DNA of 64,000 bases, taken from the NCBI GenBank assembly GCA_022749755.1, contig CM040444.1:14408274-14472273 (forward strand), in the 5' to 3' direction. Every line of letters begins with the position of its first letter. Within the stretch, counting starts at the first letter, position 1. The stretch comes from Azadirachta indica. Taxonomy: Eukaryota > Streptophyta > Magnoliopsida > Sapindales > Meliaceae. This document shows positions 36,156-48,338 of this stretch, one piece after another. A model generated the notes under the pieces. The model was not told the DNA's origin and did not search any database. It saw only the letters and a program-made list of their open reading frames with translations. A program made the translations under genes and the position numbers.

Positions 36156-36475
36156 CTCATCCCATGTTACCTTTATTATCAAACCGTATCCGTCAATTGA
36201 TGACTTATATATATATATATATATGTCAACCTTTTTGTTATGTTATGAGAGTCTTAAGGAAGATTGATTGTCCTCCTTTCCAATCCTTCTTATCATTCAC
36301 ACCTTTCACGTTTAATTCCCTCAAGGTTTGTGGGCTTGGCAAAAAAAAAAATAGTGGGTCTCACAAGGACTTGAATACTGCCCAAAGGGAGGGTCGTTAC
36401 ATGCTAGGGTAGGCTAATTAAGCTATGATATCTTTATCTTATTTATTTATTTTTCATTTTTGTTATTGTAGAAAA

Positions 36476-36506
<31 letters not shown>

Positions 36507-39500
36507 TCATATATGTTCATGTAAAAAGCTAGCGAAAGCAACATTCGTAGTGTTTTAACTTGCCAAATTTCTAAGTTCGGTCCCATTGAATGGGAGAATG
36601 TCAGATTCCACTTTGATGAATTATTATAAAGGTCCTTTATTAATTTAACCTATTCCTTTCTTGTCCAAACCTATCTAGCTAGATCATTTACTTGTAGCCT
36701 CTAGCTTTGTAGATAGGTTGTAGCCCTTACCTGTCTTGGTATTTATATGTACGAAAACTTAAGCTAGGCTTTAGATTACTTACAGACTTCAACGTTCTTC
36801 TGATCATGTCCTTTTTTGTATGTATGAAACCAAAAAGTGACATGTTAATCCATCTTAATTGAAAATTACTTACATTAATCCAAATTAATCTTGTTGAAAA
36901 TTGATAGTGTTGAAGTCAGAATTCTCAACAACAAAAGAAAATTTGAAATTAGTATTAATATGTGATATTAGTATGAAAGTTTTACTTAGTAATTAAAGAA
37001 AAGGAAAAGGAAAGATGTATATAGCTTTCCAAAAGAGATGAGTTTAGTTAACGGCCGAAAGAATGAAATAATGAATAGTATAAGGATAAGAAGAGACGAG
37101 AGGAGTGGAAAAGAAGGATCTCACTTTTTCTGCAAAGGGTAATTATACCAATCTATTATTTATGATATTTATATGCATCAAGGGATGCATGCAATGCATG
37201 AACACAGAAAGAGTCAAGGCTTCAATGGTAAATAGACTAGTCAAAGACAACATATATATATATATATATATGTGTGTGTATGTATGTATATGTATATATG
37301 CCAGCTGCAGTATCCAAAGACAGTAGTAAAGACAAGTTCCATATCTAGGCCTACCTTCTCCATATGATCTCTTGTCCAAAAACCCTACATCTCCCAATAT
37401 TTACTTTCTTTATATTCGGTCCACATTCTTGATCAGACTGGATTATGCGCAATTCTCATAATTTAGCTTCATGTCTGAAAAGTAGAAATAAAAGAAGAAA
37501 ATAGATGGAGAAATATTACATTAATTATCAAGTCACAAAATTAAAGAGCTTTATTGATTCTTTGAGAACGAGAACAAGAACAAGATGGAGTAATCTTGGG
37601 TGTAAAGATACATTTAAAGAACAAGCTAGCTTAATTGGGAAGTGCGGAATCGATCTTCACAGCTAGCATATATGAGCTTTAGTTTGATGTACATGGATCC
37701 AGCTTGGAAAAGGGATTGAATATTTTTTTTCTTCTGGTATGAGTGGAGTTGCAGATTGACTGTAGATTCATATATGTGAATATATACTAGAATTACATCC
37801 ATTTGACTTTAAAAAAGTGTGCTAATAAAATAAATCCTTTGATGAGGTGCCAGCTTCAAGCAATTAACTTAATGGGTGCTCCCAAAATCAAGGACAGAAA
37901 GAAAAGGAAGCCCATTTTGTTAATAAATAATATAGAGTAATTAGGACTTAAGTTAAGGAAGTGGAGAGACATTATCACATGAGGTATTGGGGTAACCATT
38001 AATAAGAAGAAAGACATGAGATTTATAAAGTGAGTTTTTTGTAGTGAGGATATTGAGGCATCATTGGAATATCTTAGGATGAGTAAGATAAGCGTGATTG
38101 AAGATGAGGAGACCACAAGGTCTAAGGGTTTGTTTGGAGGATCTTTGCTATTCCATTTCTCTCTCACAAGGCCACATGGGTTTGTTTCTCCTTTCTTTTT
38201 TTCTTTTAGGTATATATGCATTACCAGACCACCAAATCTCATATACTGTTCTCCTAACATGCACCAACTCATTCTTTAACTTGTTTATGTCCCCTTCCAA
38301 AACCTCTATACCTACCAATGATCACTAAGTGCCAACCTGAAAATCTTTCTCGCACACACACACAATTAAATATATACTCTTGTCTTAATGTGATATATGA
38401 ATTCAAACTCAAAACATGAAAGACAATCTTGAAATAGATGATTACCAAGCTTCACTGCTTACTGATATCTTTTAAGCACTTTTTTACCTGAACAGGATCA
38501 CCACAATTTATTCCCATATTGAGAAGAGAAAACAATTAGGCAACAAGCTTGTCAAGCTGTTCTATGGCAGCGTATCCCAGCAAATATCAGAAACAACTAA
38601 GCATGTACAAAATGCTGCCTTCAATTAATTGATATTGAAGGCCATTCTTAGAGTAGCATGCATTGATACTGCTGTTCTATAACATGAAGCAACATTGCAG
38701 AACTTTTAACATGGACAATCACATATATAGCTCACATCTACCCTACTATCTCCGATTTGAAGTACTCCTTCAATTAAAGATGAACATTATTTTCTAGCTT
38801 GAATAGAACATGCATTAATTAGATTGCCCAAAGTTGTATTGCCCTGTTGAATCCAGTATGTACATACATATGTGGCTGTAGCTTTATCTAATTAAATTAT
38901 TTAAAATAGTAGATAAACATTTATTCTTTAGTTGATGACCCATTTCATTAAATTACTAGTGCTTTCTTGTTGGATGTTCATATAGTACTACTATTGATTA
39001 AGGGAGATGCAAACATGAAATTAAATTATGCCCAATTATTTCACGAGTGCTTTACAGATTTATTAAGATAAGAGTTCTTATGACAACTAAGATCCCAATT
39101 TGATATGACTCATAATTATGTGCCCTTTGATAGGAAATATATAGCAATTGCCACTAAGTATCCACGAGCAAGATATCAAATGAATGTGATTATATGCAAA
39201 TTAGAAATTTATACAATAATATAAAATTGGGAAAGCTTAACTTCCTGATAATAAAAGTTACAAAAATCGTATTCATGATCTAACTCATGTGCTAACCTTA
39301 TTCATTGGGAAATGATTCCTAGGAGACCCCGGGAGCCCAGAGAAAGTATAGCATTAAATAGTTGGATTTGATAGTACTAAAAGGCTGTGTACAGATAGGG
39401 CAAATTGAAAGCAAAGCGGGATCCTCGAGGGCTAGGGCTATGGTGGTGGGGAAGGAAGGAGAGTCTTTGAGGACTATGATGCTGCCTGCCTCCCTGATTG

Positions 39501-42500
39501 GCCTTGTAAATTAACAAAAGTCAATTCGATTATGAAAGAGCCAGCTGTATTGAATTTAGCTATTCTTATCATAATTTGTTTTCTTGATGATGATAAGTTT
39601 TCAAGGGGAAAAGAAAAAAAAGAAAAAGAAAATTTAAAGCCAAGAGATTATTATTGGCTTTTATCTTTTAAAGAAGACTCATGTTCATGTAGACTGTAGA
39701 AAGAAGTACACACTTTATGAAGTGTTGTTTGTAGGTGGAAAGATTGGGAGTGAGATTCTTTCATTTCATGGAAGAATTCTATCCAAATTTTCGATGATTT
39801 CATGAGTAGGACTCGACAAATATTTTATGAGAATGGATTATCTCTTGTACATTTTCTTTCTTTTATCAGCCTCTGTTGTCTGCCCAGTCAAAAACTGACC
39901 CCCAACCGAATCAATCTGGCCCATAACAGAGTCAAATTACAATAGAACAATTCATTAAATTTCTGAAATTACTGGTTATATAATACAAAAAATTAAGAAA
40001 TCCAATAAAAAATGTTGTGGTGTTGTAACCTTACCATAATTTTTTTTAGCTATATTTTTAAAATTAATAATGTCATACAGTATCCTAAGTTTTTGTTGCT
40101 AAGATCTAATTTTAGAAGCATTGAGTAATGATATTCTGAATAATAAAAATAGTTATGCAATCAATCGGTCAATACAGAAGCTTGAGCATTGGAGAAGGAA
40201 GAGAACAGAAGTGGCCCAACCCAGTTGGGGGTTTGAGACCGACATTGACAAGCACAAACCAGAAACCCCACATGTTAGCCCATGTCATTTCACTGTTTCT
40301 TTCACTTGCGCATTGTCGAGTAGTGTATTTATTGCCGGAAGATTTTGTTCAAATATGTTGCAATATAATTCCATTTTAGATTACATAATATTTATAAATA
40401 ATAATCTCAGCTCAAATTTTTAATATATTATAGGTACTATTCGGTTTATTTTACAGAAGTAAACCAAATAAATTGTTAAAATTTACATGGGTTGGGTTGG
40501 ATTAGTGTGAACAAATGAGCTCATGAGTTATTTATTCAGATTGGGTATATAGCCCATAAATTTTTCATAGTTTAACCTCCCCTCACCGAGGCATATTCAA
40601 TTCGTATATTCCTTCCACAAACCCTGAACTCAGTTGCTTTTCAGCTACATTTTCGTAAAATGTTTTATCACGTTCATATCTTAATGAACCGTTTTCATCA
40701 TCCCTTTTTCAAAACGCTAATTTCTATATGAAAATAAACTCCAGCCACAAATCCATTATCAATTTCAAAAGTGCTTTTTTTTTTTTTTTCTCTCTTCCCC
40801 ACTCATATGTAATTTTGAATGAAAGTTAATATCAACTAGCACAAGGTCAAATATCTATCATGCAATGCAACGATGACCTAATCTATATTGAAAAGCTTGA
40901 TTTGATTCCCTTTGGTTGGTAACCAGGACTTGTACGTTTATCTGCTAGCTTATCCTTAATTATATATAATATTACGGACGTTGCTGAAAGTATGAAAATC
41001 ATGCTTTCTCCGTTTCACGATCTTCTCCTTTCTTATCTGCATGGATTATAGATTCCTTCTGGACGGAGATTATGATTTGATTTGCTTTTATAGAAGCCAT
41101 ATCTGGCCATATGGAATGGACCAGCAGTAGAAGTGGATATTTATGCATGCATGTAGTGGACTTCTTACTTCTTAGGCTCTGGAGAAGTCACAGCTTCTTT
41201 GCTTTCAGGACTCATAAAGGCAAACAAAAAAAGGCTAGATGCTGCCATTAAAGCCAACAAAATTAAATTAAAGGTCTGGGGCTAATTGAATTCTTGATGA
41301 AAAGGAGACTAAATTTGTCAGGAAGGAACGCGTGCAGTTAAACAATAAGAAAAAGGTCTCTCAGAGAAATTGGCATAAGGCCATGAATATACCTTTTCCA
41401 AGGTCACTGCTATATGTTGATGATTCTAATTTCTAAATATATATATATATACATATATATGTATTAAGAACACTATTATTGAGCTATATAGCTAACAGAC
41501 AACTTTGATTTATTAGGGCAAGCAAGGAGGAGGGTACATTGATTTACTAGAAAGAGTGTTCTGCTTAATTAAATTGCTTAAGTTTTAGATTTGCCAATTA
41601 TCGCTTTTGACGATCTCTTGTAGGTAATCAATGAGCATCTTAAAACATGCAACAGGGATGAATGCAGGAAATTCGGGGCAGCTCACTTGCTATAATTTAT
41701 GATCTGTACAGTGTCACTGTACAATCTCTTTCATATCATCGCCATGGACCAGTGTGTCTTTTGTGCTATATATGGTCCTTAAGAAAGCTCATAAATACAA
41801 AAACACTACTCCAATTTTGACAGATTCAATTCAAGACCTTTTTGTATTATTCATTCTGATTATTGAAGACGATATGTAAATTGACTGCCTTTTTGCACCA
41901 CATCAACGGTAGACAATGAATCATAACAAAATAATTCAGTTAACAGTGTCATCACACTATCATGTCAATTGCCAAGCTGACATTTAGGCCTTAACTAATG
42001 CTTGATGGATCACACAAGTTGTGCTCCTGAGTCTGTAAAGTTTCAGCTCTCCCACCTTCCTCTCTGTGTGCTTCTTATCCTTATGAAATGACATGCCTCA
42101 TTATGGTGAAACAAAAACTCTTCAGAGAAAATAGTGACACCTCATAGAGAAATATAAAGACAAAGAATCTTCTACTTATAGTTTCCGGACGAACATAAAT
42201 ACATACATCTCAGGGCCATTGTTTTCTATGTGCTAGCTAAATCTTTTCTGGATTAAGATTCAGGACCAAAAATAGTGTCATTTTCTACTTGGAATTTGGC
42301 ACTAGCTTGCCAGGTTCAGTGCATCATGTACCCAAATCATATAAAATGAATTCAGTTTTTTGTGCTAAATTAAGAGAAGATAAGTTCTTTCCATATCATA
42401 TATTAATAGAGGACACATTCATGAATGAACCGTGGACTTAGATGCCGATTCTTTCAACAGAAACAGAGCCTACATCACTTCATGTTCATATAAGGTTTTG

Positions 42501-44554
42501 CTCTAATTAATGTCACTGTTAGGCTCCGGATATACAATCTAAAAGCTAACCCATGTTGTTTATAAACCCATAAATCTAACTATGTGTAACCAACAAGCCC
42601 CGAGAGGACATGCACAGAAGAGAATAACTTTTATTTCAATATTGCAAAGAAAATATGAAGCTATACCCACCAACCAATGGACAGACCAAAAATCTCCTTA
42701 TCCAATTGAAGCAGCAGCGGCACCTGAAGACTCTACAGATGAACATAAACATGCAGCAAAAGCAAGAAAATTAACCAGCCAATGTGATATTATTTATGAT
42801 CATGGTACAGTTTCAGGTAGCCAGCTATAATATTTTGGAATGTTCTTGGGAGCAAACATCCGAAACAACAATTCCAAAGATCTGAAACGAATCAAATCAA
42901 AACTGCATCAATACAGTAGTACAACCCCTCTTTCCTTTTCTTGGCTGTACTTGTATGTGTATCTGTTCTCTCTCTGTCCAAAAATTATGTCAGTCTTTCT
43001 GCAATGCCATCTGAAGCCAAGCCAAGGGGTTTGAGTCTGACATTTACATGATATTATTATCTCTATCTGCTTCATGGATAGGTATTGTGCATGAATTTGG
43101 AATATTGTACAATTATTACTCTGATTATCATCTTATCCATCTTTAATTAGTATTTTTTGAAAATAAAAAGAAAACATTATGTTTCTCAGACTGTGATATT
43201 GTTTTGGATGAAATAGAATCATTTAAATGACATATACCATGGATTCATTTACTTTTCTTTTTCAGAAAAAACAAAATGGAAAAATAGTAAGTCTGAAGAA
43301 AGAAATAATCCATAGAATGAGACAATATCATTTGGGAATGTCTTTACATGCATTTTCTAAAGTAATTATATATAGTTTTACATGCTTTAACGTCCATTTT
43401 TTAATATTTATTTAAAAAAGATCAAAACACTTTCTATATATGTTTATGTTAAACACAGCAGATAAATTATTTGATAAACATTTGCATATGTTTAACAACC
43501 AAGTTTTTTTAAATATTTGCTCATTTTTAAAAAATTAATACATTATTTCACATTAGATAATAGTAACTCAATTCTAAAGATACACCAAATAAATTTTAGA
43601 CTATCTAACTTTTTTCATTCTATTCTGACATTAATGGTACTTATCTCTAATGAAGCTGCTAGAGATGCGTTGATTCTATAGAGATCATCAATTCTCAAAA
43701 GGATAAAGAGCTGGCGTATGAACAAAACTTTGGGGAAAGAGCTCTAATGACATTACAATTTGGCATTATTGAGCAAAATGGAAAGAAAGGATTCTTGCAA
43801 TCTCTTATAAAGCAAGCCCAATTCAGTACAAAACTAGCTTTCAAAATATCATCAAAGCAAATGCCACCTAATTGAGGGACTTGAAGCTTAGGACATACAC
43901 GCCAGTCCAAGCAACAAGATTTTCCCAGTAAAGAGCCATATCTTTTTATCTTCCTAAATAAGTTGCCACTCATTCATTGCCATCTGTGCTCTGGTAACTG
44001 GTAACTCTTCTTTGTTTACTCTTTGTTTTCTTGTATCTCTTTATTATTTTCTTTTCTTTCCATTCTTACAAGGTCAAATTTGCTACTATTCTCAAATTAA
44101 ATGTAAATTTCAGGGCAATTACTTCAACCAAACAATTAGTCCTGTAATTCTTGCAAATATATCCATAGAGACTATAAGTGAAAGCTCAAGTATATGCAAC
44201 ATAAAAAGTAATGCTCTTTGTCTCCTGGGCATGGTGCAAGTTAGAAACTATATTTTAAAAAGTACAATTATTAAAGAAGTAATTGTCATATCTAACAAAA
44301 GTTAAAATTATATTTGATACTGTTAATTTTTTATTTAACTTTGAAAGTGCAACTGAAGAAGTGTTAAAACTAACTCCTACTCATAACCAATGAAGAAGTT
44401 GTTTCAATTATTAAAATAATGACCTTATTAGCTTTAATTTGTACTGATTAAAATCATCCTGTGGCTCCAAAGAAGACGGGTCACACCTTGTATCACCTTT
44501 TAGCAATATAGCCACATTCTCCTACAGGCTACACAGCTCCACCCACCTTCACCC

Positions 44555-44563
44555 TATATAATA
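44555..44563 (+). promoter_or_regulatory. TATA box of the RADIALIS-like gene
   Basis: TATATAATA about 115 bases upstream of the ATG at 44,678, with a pyrimidine-rich leader between. Confidence 0.6.
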
Positions 44564-44677
44564 AGCAGCTCCTCCATACTAATCTTCAGTACATACCATT
44601 GTCATCAGTTTAAAACGATCCCATCTCTTCCTTTTTCTCTCTTCACCATCTTTTCTGGTACTGTGAGTCATATAGTC

Positions 44678-45980
44678 ATGTCAAGTTCCAGAAATTCAAG
44701 TAGTTCTTCGTGGACCCCAAAGCAGAACAAGCTGTTTGAGAAGGCACTAGCTTTGTACGATAAGGACACTCCTGACCGGTGGGAAAACATAGCCAGGGCT
44801 TTGGGTGGTGCCAAATCTGTTGCGGAAGTTAAGAGACACTATGAAATCCTTGTTGAAGATCTCAACCACATCGAATCAGGCCGCGTTCCTATCCCTAACT
44901 ACAAGTGTACTGGAAGCACCTACAATGCTTCTCACGAAGAGAGGTATTGCTAGCTAATTTCTGTATTTTTACAGCTTCCTTTTTGCTGGCTTTCCCTAGT
45001 TTTCTCCATGCATGCGCAAATGTTGTCTTTGAGTCAAGCAGCTAGTTAAGTTTTAAGGTTATATGCCATCTTCAATTACATACTCTTCAGCTATGGAAAA
45101 GCTGAGAAATTAGTGAAAGGAGATAGGGAGATCATAATCGCTGCTTTAATCATTTGCAAATTGATCAATCTGTGAAATCTTTATTGCCGTACACTAAAGT
45201 TAAAGGAATGCAGGTCGTAATCCTGGCATTGTGCCACAAGTGAAGAAGATTTGGGAGCTTGGTGGATGTAAAGGTCCATTGAGTTAATTAATTAACAGAG
45301 AAAATCAAAGTGAAAACTTTGTTATGAAAAGTCGTAAACTTAAGCGTGGTCATTTCAGTTGTCGAAAAAGCTAAGCAACCCTTCCTTTCCTTCCTAAAGC
45401 TTCAACATTCGCTTTCAGCTTCTTATCCTGTTCGTAATCTTAAACAAACTGCACATGAGATACAATCCCACTTGCCACATTTGGGATCCTTATGTTTTTG
45501 TTCATGTGCTTCTACCATGCCCTTGTGTTATATAACTATGGCTTTGTTTGGTATTAAAGTGCAGCGGCTTTAAAACCACAATTATTTTGGGATAATGTTA
45601 CTAAACATTTTTTAACTTCATTTTCAAAAGTACGGTATAAGTATTAGAATTCCAAAGAAGCCATAATACAAAACAAAGTTTATAGGACCAAAATCCCCTG
45701 TCGACCCTAGCCCATCTCTATAAAATTTGACACATTTTATAATACAAGGATGTTGAGTTGTTTCACATGGGCTACTAAAGGGTAAGGTAGATGACTCTAC
45801 CCAATAGGCAATTTTTTTTGGGTTAAACAAATATCTGGTAATAGGATGAGCAATCAAGTTTTTGAAGTCGTTACGGCGTTGATATGAATAATTTTGCACT
45901 GTTAATTAAATGGAGAAATCTAAGACTATACTTTAATTGCTTGGTTTGGCAGGCTCCTAAAGAATCTTAAGCTGCAGTAA
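44678..45980 (+). CDS. RADIALIS-like SANT/MYB protein
   Basis: Small single-repeat MYB of the RADIALIS group, which antagonises other MYB partners in development. Exon 1 (44678-44943) encodes a Ser-rich start, then [20 protein letters not shown], the [11 protein letters not shown] and [12 protein letters not shown] helices of one SANT domain (about residues 12-62), and the group tail [10 protein letters not shown]. Without splicing the frame stops at 44,953, but GAGAG/GTATTG followed by an acceptor at 45,951-45,952 joins a 28-base exon (45953-45980) ending LLKNLKLQ, matching the RNLKIR-type ending of the family. This gives 97 residues. The first in-frame ATG is used; five upstream codons have no ATG. 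The intron is about 1.0 kb. The exact paralogue (RL1-RL6) is not resolved. Confidence 0.88.
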
Positions 45981-46502
45981 GAAGTGGCAGCGTTGGCAGT
46001 TGGCGCCCTTTTATGAAAACTGTATGATATAACTGTCAATCTATCTCTGAAAAGTAGATGCAGCTATCGACATAACTAGTGAACAACTCTCTGCCTTCCC
46101 TGTCTCCCTCTCTCTCGCTTTGTTGCTCCCTATGTCTCTCTCCATTGTAATTGATGTATCATTCCTTAACCACCTATCTCCCCTGTAATAAAAGTATCTA
46201 TCTTAATTTAGAAGCTTAGCTTCTCCTTGTTCACTACTTGCATATTTGACAAGAAAATCAATTAACACTCCTCGTGTTCATGAAGAGGAAAAACAAAATT
46301 AAAATCAGAGGATGCTTAACTTAATTGATTGTTAGCAGCAGCACTACTGGTGGTGTTGCATAAGTAAATTTCTCAACTCAGGGCCAAAATATCTTTATGG
46401 TCAGGTAACATGGGCAATGGCTGAATTCTGGAACTGGAACTGTTGATAGTCCTGCTACTGTCCTCTGCGAAAGCAGCATTCACGTCAAATGAACAACAAT
46501 AT
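45981..46502. other. Intergenic between convergent genes
   Basis: About 520 bases between the RADIALIS-like gene (plus) and the hydrolase (minus), with CT-rich runs near 46,090-46,145. Probably the 3' UTRs of both; no gene was seen. Confidence 0.5.
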
Positions 46503-48195
46503 TTAACTACTTGTCTTGTGTGGACCATTTTGCTCAACAAAAGAGGCAAGAACTATCTTAAGGCGCCTGTTGTAAAAGCAGGGTCACTCGATGTTAACAA
46601 TGTGTCCTGCTTTCTCTATTGACTCCAGCGTTGCATTCTCCCCCACTCGCCTGTCATATTACACCCATCACTCCTAATAAGGAATAAGATCTTTTCAAGT
46701 CTACAGAACAGAAGATGATGCATATATTTATATAATTATTAAATTTAAGTAAGGACTAAGGTTAGGACTTAGGAGCTGTACTTACTCTTTCAAGTTCTGG
46801 GCAGTTTGCATGTCGAAAATCCTGTCATTGTTACCCCATAACAGATGTATCTTCTGCAAATTAATTAAATTTCTAAATATGTCCAGTCCATATAATTAGA
46901 TTATATGTGCAAATCAATCCAGTATATATGCCTTTCCCAATTCATTATATTAAAAGGAAACAGGGTCTGACTATTATATCAGCTGCAACAGAACATATAC
47001 CATATCAAAACAAACCTGCACACCCCCCCATTCCATTTCTTCTAAGAAATTAAGGCAATTTATTTATTTTGAAGGGTGAAGTAGCCATAAGTCACCCATG
47101 CTTCTGGTAAGAGTTGCAGTAACTCATTCACACGACTTACTAATTATATATTATCATCCATCATTTAATAAATACAGTTAGAATAATAAGAATCATTGAT
47201 ATGTCTGAATTGCAATCAGTTCATCAAAATTGGTAACAGTTTTGAGAAAATAAACTCTTCATTCAAAAAGTAATATTTCTGTTAGCTTACTTCTAAATGA
47301 GACGGCATGTTAGTAATAATCTTAATATTCCAAGCCAAAAAAGGCACCAAAAGAATTAAAATTACTCACGCACCCACCTGAGGAACATGAGGAATGGTAA
47401 ATTCCTTGTCACTTATGACTAATGCCTCCAGAAGTTCAATTCTCTCCTTTCTGTGACCAAACGTTGCCTGCAATGCATGCACTCGTTCATTGTCAAACAG
47501 ATTCAATTCCTCAAATTAATTGCTCAATTTCGGTATTGCACTTGAAAGGAAACAATTAATACCTCCAAAATGTGTTTGTATACGAAGTTAGGCGCTTTCG
47601 GCAGGTTGTAGCTGGCCACATCTAAGAGAACCTTGACCCCATTTCCTGTTTGAGGAAGCAAGTAATCTTTCCAGCTAGAGAAGCCGATTCTCTGAAGCGC
47701 AGCGTTGCTGACAGACTCAGTCAAGGCCATCACAGAGCAAGTCACCACCATTGATTCAACCAAATCAGGATACATCTCAGCCATTTTGAACCCAACCATC
47801 CCACCGTAGCTCAGCCCCACCAGGGTGCACCTCTCCACTCCAAGCTTCCGCAATCCCTTAGCCATGCACTCCCCCTGATACTCCGCCGTCCGCTCAGGCC
47901 TGTCTGTGAATGAGCCGCCGAAGAAGAGAAAATCCGGAACGTAAACTGCATACTTTCTCGCCAATGCCAGAACCTGGAACTGCCATGTTAGAATACCATC
48001 CATAGCAAAACCATGAAGAAACACGACAGCGTGCTTCTTGCTTGGTCTGCTTTTGGTCACTTTTGTTGTTTCTGTCGGAACCCAGAAGTTCAAAACAGTT
48101 CCTGGTTCGATCTCTACTGCTTGTCGAGTCATTCCGACAAGCTTCAGTAGCCCATGCAAGAAGGGCTTGTATATTGCAGCTACTACGTTCACCAT
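46503..48195 (-). CDS. Alpha/beta hydrolase with a late in-frame stop
   Basis: Serine hydrolase of unknown substrate. Exons 48195-47563, 47467-47378, 46853-46786 and a last exon from 46650. The N-terminus MVNVVAAIYKPFLHGLLKLV, the oxyanion segment VVFLHGFAMDG, nucleophile Ser129 in GLSYGG, Asp251 in WGNNDRIFD and His280 in EKAGHIVN form a complete triad. The frame stops at TGA 46,586-46,584 (285 residues), five codons after the His. Reading on in the same frame gives 26 more residues (PCFYNRRLKIVLASF and onward) to TAA 46,505-46,503, matching the usual family C-terminus; the family has IERP where this has IE-stop-P, so CGA to TGA is likely. The shortened protein keeps its triad and may still work. 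The coordinates include the extension. Confidence 0.85.

Positions 48196-48200
<5 letters not shown>

Positions 48201-48230
<30 letters not shown>
48201..48230. repeat. (TA)15 microsatellite just upstream of the hydrolase ATG
   Basis: An uninterrupted TA run beginning six bases 5' of the start codon, then TTATATATAT. It falls in the presumed 5' UTR or core promoter. Confidence 0.95.
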
Positions 48231-48240
<10 letters not shown>

Positions 48241-48295
48241 CTTTCCTTGTGTTTAATTTTGACCTTCAATGGAAATGAAGAAGAAGAAGCTTTTG

Positions 48296-48298
<3 letters not shown>

Positions 48299-48336
<38 letters not shown>
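48299..48336. repeat. (TA)19 microsatellite
   Basis: A second uninterrupted TA run about 100 bases upstream of the hydrolase start. Either run could serve as a TATA-like element. Confidence 0.95.

Positions 48337-48338
<2 letters not shown>

Larger units (their letters stand above)
29788..44554. other. Gene-poor stretch of about 15 kb
   Basis: No protein-coding gene, tRNA or intact transposon was recognised. It contains the bHLH 5' flank with a G-box (30,387-30,392), a less AT-rich island with several ACGT cores (31,840-32,200), an (AAAG)n run (31,404-31,428), long (TA)n tracts (33,598-33,657, 33,770-33,790, 34,557-34,575, 36,479-36,503, 37,253-37,271), a TAAT run (34,077-34,100), diverged tandem repeats (about 35,680-36,155) and many short open frames without family signatures. 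A distant LINE-like resemblance on the minus strand at 43,695-43,973 is too weak to call. Confidence 0.6.

Noticed and set aside
38613..38641. Short hairpin GCCTTCAAT...ATTGAAGGC as a microRNA precursor
   Set aside because: Only nine paired bases and a tiny loop; no extended foldback and no known mature miRNA recognised.
42582..42830. 82-codon open frame, plus strand
   Set aside because: No family signature or promoter; lies in a long gene-poor stretch where frames of this size arise by chance.
43695..43973. Minus-strand open frame with a faint resemblance to the C-terminal region of non-LTR retrotransposon proteins
   Set aside because: Only scattered Trp, Cys-Pro-Lys, Gly-Gly and Asp spacing; no reverse-transcriptase motif nearby, so chance cannot be excluded.
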